Source: Acanthamoeba lenticulata (lineage: Eukaryota; Discosea; Longamoebia; Acanthamoebidae). From it: DNA of 13,386 bases. Of this stretch, positions 7,394-13,386 are shown piece by piece (the first letter of the stretch is position 1; each line of letters begins with the position of its first letter). The stretch is taken from NCBI GenBank assembly GCA_002179805.1, contig NAVB01002055.1, positions 1 through 13,386 of the forward strand, read 5' to 3'. The notes below the pieces were generated by a model that was not told where the DNA came from, ran no database searches, and was given only the letters and a program-made list of their open reading frames with translations. Made by a program: the position numbers and the translations under genes.

Positions 7394-8107
7394 CTACATA
7401 CCAACGACGCCAGCAGTGACACCGCTGCTGTTAAAATCAAACAGGCCGCTAAAAGTGATGAGACCCGAGGCTTGGGTGGGAGAACAGGTGAGCCAGAGCA
7501 CTCTTGAGGAGAGATCAAGCCACGGACTGGAGGCGTACCCTTGTCAAAGGCACCAAAACCGCGAGTCACCTTCCAGGTCGAACCGAAGCCGTAGCCGCTA
7601 GTCGGGACGGTGACGATGCTGCCGAGACCCGCGTTCACAAACTCGATCTTGTGGGTATCCGCCGTCTGGTGCACACCAAAGGACTACAACGGCCACAATG
7701 GAAGAGATTAATCTCAAAAATAACGAAAACGAAGTAAGGTGGGCGCTTACAAGAACGCCCTTGCTGGTCCAGGTGAGCGCGTTGAAGTCGTAGTTCACAG
7801 AGACATCAAGCGTGGAAACGCTTCCGATCAGCTTCCTCACGCTCAGCGTCACGTTGCCGTCGCCCCTGGCACGACAAACGCAAGGGTGAGGCGACAGGAG
7901 GGCTGAAAGAAGCAAGAAATCGTCAACGCACTTGATCCTGGTGAGGATCTCCTGCGACTGCGCCTTCAGATGGCAGTTGGCGGTGCTCTGCTGCGAGTTG
8001 TAAGAGCACTGACCGCGGTACTCGAGAGCAAAGTCGAGATCCTTGGCCGCGGAAGCCACAGCAGCAACGAGGGCCAACAAAACAAAGACAACGACGAGCT
8101 TGTTCAT
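7394..8107 (-). CDS. Small secreted protein of unknown function
   Basis: Exons on the minus strand: 8107-7932, 7865-7751, 7665-7539 and 7470-7394, with phases agreeing, encode 164 aa. Donors are GTGCGT, GTAAGC and GTACGC. A clear signal peptide (MNKLVVVFVLLALVAAVASA) is followed by a mostly beta-strand-like mature chain. It has two Cys in QCSYNSQQSTANCHLKAQ (likely a disulfide), an NVT and an NSS sequon, and Gly/Tyr/Phe-rich strands such as SGYGFGSTWKVTRGFGAFDK. The size and pattern would suit an extracellular domain, for example a carbohydrate- or lipid-binding sandwich, but I recognise no family. The start context GAAGAAGATG matches those of neighbouring genes. It converges on the HMG gene, with 113 bp between the two stops, and lies 164 bp from the end of the protease gene on the same strand. 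Confidence 0.72.
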
Positions 8108-8271
8108 CTTCTTCGAGGGGTAAGAGAGACAAAGAGGACGCTGGCCGCGACGTTCTTTTTCTCCGTTGAATAAGAAGTGCAATTCTATTCGTCGATCTTT
8201 GAATTAATTTACACAAAAAAACAAAATAAATAGAATTATGTAATAAATAAATTATAATATGGGGTTGTGCT

Positions 8272-10824
8272 TCAGCCGAGGAGGCCACGGAAGAGAGGCA
8301 GAAGCCAGAAAGGCGCCGAAATGGACGAGGCTGCGGCGGTCTTGGGCGAGCCGGCCTGGGAGGAACCGGGAACCTGGTAGTAGACCGTGAAGTCGCCGCT
8401 GGCGGCCGCGTTCGCGCCTGTTACGTAGAACCTGTACTGACCCGCGCCTTGGGCTGCACACCATCGTCAAAGTCAGAAGAAGAACAACACGAGAAGAGAC
8501 AGAAGCAAGAGCACAACGACGCACCAGAGGTAGAGTACTGGATCCACTCCTCGCCCGAGCTGCCAGAAGAGGTCGCCAGGACCGTCCACGAGGACCCAGA
8601 GTGGTACTGGAGCTGGAGGTCCAAGTCGGCCGAGGAATCAAGCCACACCTGGAAATAGCCGTACTGGGCAGTCGTGCTATCAACGGTGAAGGCATCCGAG
8701 TTCCATGATCCCTGTTGTATGAGCTTACGTCAGCAACCACCTCAAAGCGGTCGCTTTCTTCGTTCTTTGCTGTCGCTTTCGCGTCTGTGTTTGATAGACA
8801 ACGTACGAGGGCTAACAGGGTGCTGGACGTGACGGTGCACTGAACGCGCTGGCAAGCGGCCGCTGCCGTGGTGGGCGCGTCGGCCTGGTCCACCAGCGAG
8901 TAGAGCAGACGGTTGACGGTGCCCGACGGGGTGCCGGTGACCTGATTGATCGTCGAGCTGGCGTAGATCGCACCAGCAACCTCGCTCGGAGTGCAGTTCT
9001 TGATGGCGCCCAGATAGAGCGCGGCAGTGCCAGTGACGTGCGGCGTGGCCTGCGACGTGCCAGAGAGGATCTGGTAGGCCGAATCACTGGTGTTGTAGGC
9101 CGACGGGATGTACACGCCGGGCGCCCAGATGTCGACACACGCACCGTAGTTGGAGAACGACGCTTTGGCGTCGCGCGACGTGGTGGCTGCCACCGTGATG
9201 CCGTAGGGCGAGCGCGCGGGCGACACCGTGCACGCGTCCAGGTTCGAGTTGCCAGCCGCCGTCACGACCACGAGACCCGAATTGTAGGCATCCTGCAGGG
9301 CACTTTCGACGCCATTTCCTGAAGTGGTCGCTTGCTGTTGAGGAAGAAAAAAATAAGCTTCAACTACAATGGTCATTAAAAAGAAAAAAAGGGAAAAAAA
9401 GACGTACGGAGCCCAGGGAAAGGGAGATGATGCACTTGGGCTGGCTCGAGCGCCCGCTGCAGTCATTTACGGCCCAGTTGATAGCGGTGGCAACGTTCAG
9501 AGACGTGCCGCTGCCGCTGCAGTCAAGCACCTTCAAGCCCACGATGGTGACGCGCTTGGACAAGCCCATCGTGCTACCGGCGACGATACCAGATACGTGC
9601 GTGCCGTGACCATTGCAATCGGTGTTGATCGAGTCACCTATGATGAAGTTGCGGCCGAACGTGGCACGACCGCCAAATTCTACAGAGGGCGAAGCGGGAG
9701 GTGTGAGGAAAGGAGAGAGGAAGAAGAAGAGGGGGGATGACAATGACGAACCTTGGTGGGTGGCGCGGATCCCAGTATCGATGACGTAGACAACCACGTT
9801 GTACGTGGGGTCCGGGTAGGTGTAGCGCTGGTTGAGTGGCAGGCTGCGCTGATCGACGCGATCGAGGCCCCAGGGGTAGAGGTTTGAGTTCTGGTTAAGA
9901 GTCTGTGCCGTGATTGTGGCCATCGTGCGCATGACCTGGTTGGCTTCGATGGACTCGATCCACGGCATGTCGCGTAGCGACTCTGCATTTGAAACAAAAA
10001 TTAAAAATACAAAAAATTAGCTTATGTGTCGACCGACAACGCTTTTCCCGCCAAGAGCAGCTCTGCGGCATGACCAGCCGCGACTACATGAAAGAGAATG
10101 GCGTACCGAGTATTTCAACTTCACGCTCGGCCAGCGAGGCGGGGATGGCGATCATCACCATCATGCGCTGGCCAAACTCGAAGGCGCGGTGACCAAGTTC
10201 GTGATCCACATTGACCTGCCAAGGGCGCTCCTCGAGCTGGCCCTCGGCACGGCGCTGCAGCTGCCGCTCCTGGTGGGCGCGCTTGGACTCACGAAGAGCC
10301 CTGATGTCGAACCACTCACTCACTTGCAGGCCAAACCTCTCGTTCAGCTGCTTTCCCATGTCCTCCAGCACGGCCACAAAGTCGTCGCGGTAGGCCTTCT
10401 TGATGATGAGAATCCACTCGCGCTCGATGAAGTCTTTGCTCTCCTGTGCGCTGCGCTGACGCAGGCGCTCCACCTTGCCCTTGTAGTGGTACGGGAGATG
10501 GACGGGGGCACGAGCAGAGATGGGAGCGTCGTGCGGCACGGGCAGGGGCTCGCGAGGCGGCAAGTTGACACCAAGCTCCTTCAGGGCCGTAACGGCCCAC
10601 TCGGGCAGCGGCACGCCCCAGACCTTGACGGGCCCGTAGTGCAGACCGCTGTCGTATTCCTGTTCGGCGTCATCGTACATCACTTCCTCGGGCTGGCTCA
10701 TGGTGTGGACGTAGCCAGGACGGTCTTCCGTACGCTCATTCACTTCCACAACGTCGACGGAGGCCGAGACCGCGAAGATGGCGAAGGCGGCAAGAACAAG
10801 AAGAACCAAACCTGCAGTTCGCAT
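8272..10824 (-). CDS. Secreted subtilisin-like serine protease (peptidase family S8) with I9 propeptide
   Basis: Exons on the minus strand: 10824-10107, 9982-9752, 9679-9408, 9334-8807, 8711-8525 and 8453-8272, all phases agreeing, encode 705 aa. The signal peptide is MRTAGLVLLVLAAFAIFAVS. The long pro-region (to about residue 257) ends in an I9-type inhibitor fold: REWILIIKKAYRDDF...LRDMPWIESIEANQVM. The catalytic domain shows Asp308 (VVYVIDTGI), His341 (NGHGTHVSGIVAGS), oxyanion Asn436 (VVVTAAGNSN) and Ser501 (LSGTSQATPHVTG), so it should be active. The C-terminal part from GSWNSDAFTV through DLDLQLQYHSGSSW to QYRFYVTGANAAASGDFTVY looks like a pre-peptidase C-terminal (PPC) beta domain. The final FWLLPLFRGLLG after a Ser/Ala-rich linker may be a GPI signal. 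The proteinase K-like fold suggests a secreted degradative enzyme. An insertion of ~50 charged residues divides the propeptide. Confidence 0.9.
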
Positions 10825-11074
10825 CTTCCTCAGAAACAAATCGTAGCGTGTGGTCTGATTTGTTTCTTTGGGTGGCGTGGAATGATGCGAGCGCGAGTTG
10901 GTGTGAATAAGACTAACGAAGCGGTTCTGGTTGCGGAGGGGTGTCGCCCCAGCAGCTGGGGAAGTGGCGCTGCGGAGATGATTGATATTAATGCGGCTGG
11001 AATTTTGAAAATTGATGGTAAACGAACAGATGCATTTTTTAAATTTCGGCATCTGTGCTCCCGGAGTTCCAGAC
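10825..11074. promoter_or_regulatory. Spacer holding the protease gene promoter and the 3' flank of the NAGLU-like gene
   Basis: This 250-bp stretch lies between two minus-strand genes. Frames remain open through it on the minus strand, upstream of the protease ATG at 10824, but they are not GC3-rich and precede a clear signal peptide, so they are not taken as coding. No TATA box or other defined motif was recognised. Near 10989-11045 it is AT-rich, consistent with a gene end or core promoter. Confidence 0.4.
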
Positions 11075-13386
11075 TTACAAGACAACCTGTGCGGGGCTCG
11101 TGTTCGTGTGCCTGGTGCCGTGCTGGGCTAGTTGCGTCAAGACGTAAAGGTCCGTCGTGCTGGGCACGAGATTCGACACGCTGGCCTTGAGCCAACCGTT
11201 GGTGTTGAAGCCCTGGCACAGCGGGTTGACCACGCACTGGAAGGCCAACTGGTCCAGGTCCGTGCTCCACAGCGGGTGCGGCATCAGGTCGTGGCCAGAG
11301 GCGTCCGTGTTGGCGTGCTTGGTGAACCACGTCGGCACAATCTTATCATCAAGGTACCTTGCGCGCCAAAGTGAGACCGTCTAAAGCCAACAGCAAGCCA
11401 TGAAGGTGCGTCCGTCACGTACTTGTCGGTAATTTGGCGGACGACGAGGAGCGCGTCGCCCGTGGGCGTGGTGGGGAACGTGGTCGTTTGGACGTCCCAC
11501 TCCTCCTCGAGGGCCAACAGCGCGGCGCTGTACTTGGTGCTGTCAAGCGGCACGCCCGCGTCAACCGCGGCCACTGCCCAGTGGCGGGAACCGAGGCAGT
11601 GTGTTTAAAAAAAGGCTCCCCAGATGGCATTAAAATGGCGACTCCTGTCAGCTGGTGGGCCGGCTCACGTACGAACGGAAGAGACAAAGAGCGACCAGCG
11701 GGGCAGGTAGTACGACCGCAGGAGGCCCGCCCAGTGCTTGGTCGCGTAGTCCGAGATCTGGCCAGTCGGGCCCCACAACGTCTGTGCACGTGCGTGTTGG
11801 CCAGCCGGCAACGTCAGTCAAGAAGCCAACACCAAGAGAGGGAAGGGACGGTCTACGATTTGGTTTCGTGCGTTGAACTGGAACTGGGCAGTCTTGGAAG
11901 GCGGTGCCCACGACAGGGCGCCTTCAATCCTAATGTCGACACACAAGTCTTGGCTCTGGTTGTTCTCCCACGTGTAGAGGTGATGATGAACCTACCAGGT
12001 GCCCAGGAGGTAGTTGCCGTTGGTCGCCAGCACTTGGTCGAGGTCGTCAATGATCATCAGCAGCAAGCCGCCCAGCTCTATCGGCCCACAACAATCAATT
12101 CATCGGAGCAGTTGCAGCTGCGCAGTCGAGTGGACAGCGGTGCAGGGCTTACCCTTGAACTGGTAGAGGCTCCACGTGCCGTTGGCCGCGTAGGCCGAGT
12201 AGGCCGAGTCAAACTGGGCGTAGACGTCGGTGAACATGTTGGCAAGGACCTGTCGCGTGAGGTCCACGCAGTCGTAGAGCCACGGCCCGTTGGGCGTGTA
12301 GCCGCTCAGTGCGGACGCGAGCAGAAGCCGAAGCGCCTGGGCCTCCTTGGTGGCATTGGACGAGCCGCCCCAGCCCATGCCCAGCGCTGCTCAACGCGGC
12401 GTGAGGTCACATGAGCGGCGCTGGGACAGGACAGGCGTGAGGCGTGGGCTAAGAACCTGGCGCATAGCCAAAGAGGCCGACGTCGAGGTTCGACTGGTTG
12501 TAGGTGGCCTCGCGCAGCAGCTCCCAGGCCTGGCTCACTTGAGGGTTGTTCACGAGGCCGTAGCGGCGCTCGGCGTAGCGCTGGACCCATTCGCTCACAT
12601 TGAAGAAGGTGCGGCGCCAGCCCATCTCGGACATGAGCTCGTAGACCACCGGGTTCTGCTCGATGGCCTCCATCGTCATCCCCACCCCCACCTGCCGCCC
12701 TCATCGTTGTTTGTTGCACGCGCCCCGCGCAGTCATCATCATCACCAACAAGAAGAAGACAATGAGCAATCCAGTTCTGTTGATGTTGATGGTGATGATA
12801 ATCAAGATGTTGATGATAATAATGATGATGGTAATGGTGGTAATGATGATGGTGGAGGACCATGGTGTTGTTGGGTGTGGCGAGGGCGAGCAGCGGGTCA
12901 GTCGAGTACTGGGTCAGGTTGCCGTAGAGGCCGCGCACGCCGCCTCCGTTGTGGAGCATGCACCACACAAACTCCTTCCCAAAGTACGAGTCTAATTCCC
13001 CCCCCCCCCACCAACAACATGTTTGTGTGTCAGGTTTGACTGTTGAGAGGCACGGGAGGCACAAGAGTAGATCGGGGAAATGGAAGGGGGAACGAACGAG
13101 TCTTGTTCCACTCGGGACTGTTGTCCGAGGCGAGGTCGAGAATGAGGAGGTCGTTGTTGCCCACCCCGCTCAGGTAGGCCTCGATGCGGTCAAGCGTCCA
13201 GAATGGATCAAACACGAATGTCCACCCTTGCATGACCCACAGGGCCTCCGGGTCCGCTGCCACCATCCCCTGTTTTGATGATAAAATTTTTAATTGATGA
13301 TAATATTTTTTAAAAATAAAAATAATTAATTACAAGTTTATTAATAAAGAATTTGGGTGGGGAGGGAGAAACCTTGTAGACGGCGC
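11075..13386 (-). CDS. Alpha-N-acetylglucosaminidase (glycoside hydrolase family 89, NAGLU-like), 5' end missing
   Basis: Exons on the minus strand: 13386-13373 (partial), 13269-13098, 12991-12861, 12691-12457, 12386-12153, 12077-11996, 11929-11857, 11781-11673, 11573-11423 and 11357-11075 (493 aa, phases agree). Family landmarks in order: DPEALWVMQGW, GNNDLLILDL, GKEFVWCMLHNGGG, GMTMEAIEQNPVVYELMSEM (contains the second catalytic Glu of GH89), DLDQVLATNGNYLLGTW, FNARNQITLWGPTGQISDYA and WAGLLRSYYLPRW. GH89 enzymes remove terminal alpha-linked GlcNAc, in animals from heparan sulfate in lysosomes. The other catalytic Glu should lie just outside the window. After the usual end of the family (near ITDKY) there is an extra ~85-residue tail with a Cys-containing motif, CVVNPLCQGFNTNGWLK. 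The donor ending the exon at 12861 (GTCCTC) is unusual. Confidence 0.88.
12692..12860 (-). repeat. Intron with degenerate trinucleotide repeat (GAT/AAT/GGT on the plus strand)
   Basis: The longest intron of the NAGLU-like gene (169 nt) contains an impure GAT/AAT/GGT-type repeat at about 12777-12860 on the plus strand. It reads as CAT/CAC/ATT on the coding strand and makes spurious His-rich or Asp-rich open frames. It ends in a normal GGCAG acceptor. Confidence 0.7.

Noticed and set aside
8252..9466. Single 404-aa minus-strand frame for the protease C-terminus
   Set aside because: It reads through introns at 9335-9407, 8712-8806 and 8454-8524 and loses the PPC-domain frame. The spliced model is preferred.
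10024..11190. 388-aa plus-strand open frame
   Set aside because: It is the antisense of the protease pro-region and NAGLU-like 3' exons, which have signal peptide, domain and splice support. High GC leaves antisense frames open.
11434..12414. 326-aa plus-strand open frame
   Set aside because: Antisense of the NAGLU-like exons. It runs through several introns of that gene and contains no recognisable domain.
12306..13064. 252-aa minus-strand frame with a His-rich tract
   Set aside because: The His tract is the intronic trinucleotide repeat. The flanking parts are exons of the NAGLU-like gene, and the reading is out of frame for the downstream exons.

Overview
The window reads as nuclear DNA of a free-living protist, most likely an Acanthamoeba-type amoeba. 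Coding exons are GC-rich with strong G/C at third codon positions. They are interrupted by many short introns (about 54-170 nt) with GTACGT/GTGCGT-type donors and CAG or TAG acceptors, and the spacers between genes are AT-rich. The organism assignment is inference. No bacterial operons, CRISPR arrays, tRNAs or rRNAs were seen. All exon structures were built by hand from splice signals, phase agreement and protein-family continuity.

Left part, + strand. (1) 3' portion of a tyrosine-kinase-type protein kinase gene with an acidic and polylysine tail (1-1938). (2) A small secreted protein with LDL-receptor class B-like beta-propeller repeats and a possible GPI-anchor signal (2257-3002). (3) A chimeric mini-locus (3005-3345): its front half copies the promoter, leader and first 39 codons of the HMG gene further along, and its back half copies the 3' end of the kinase gene. 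It still has an intact 49-codon ORF. (4) An 11-exon mitochondrial-carrier (SLC25-like) gene (3500-5417). (5) A frame-broken gene remnant (about 5594-6102) that abuts the full-length copy of the HMG promoter. (6) An HMG-box chromatin protein gene (6327-7280) whose N-terminus closely resembles the histone H3 tail.

Right part, - strand. (7) A 164-aa secreted protein of unknown function (7394-8107). (8) A 705-aa secreted subtilisin-like (S8) protease with an I9-type propeptide and a complete catalytic triad (8272-10824). (9) The 3' two thirds of an alpha-N-acetylglucosaminidase (GH89/NAGLU-like) gene with a C-terminal extension (11075-13386, running off the right edge).

The genes do not form an obvious pathway. 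Several products enter the secretory or lysosomal route. The most unusual theme is the pair of loci encoding an H3-tail-like N-terminus: one fused to an HMG-box protein, the other a free 49-residue peptide made by a recombination that joined parts of two neighbouring genes.
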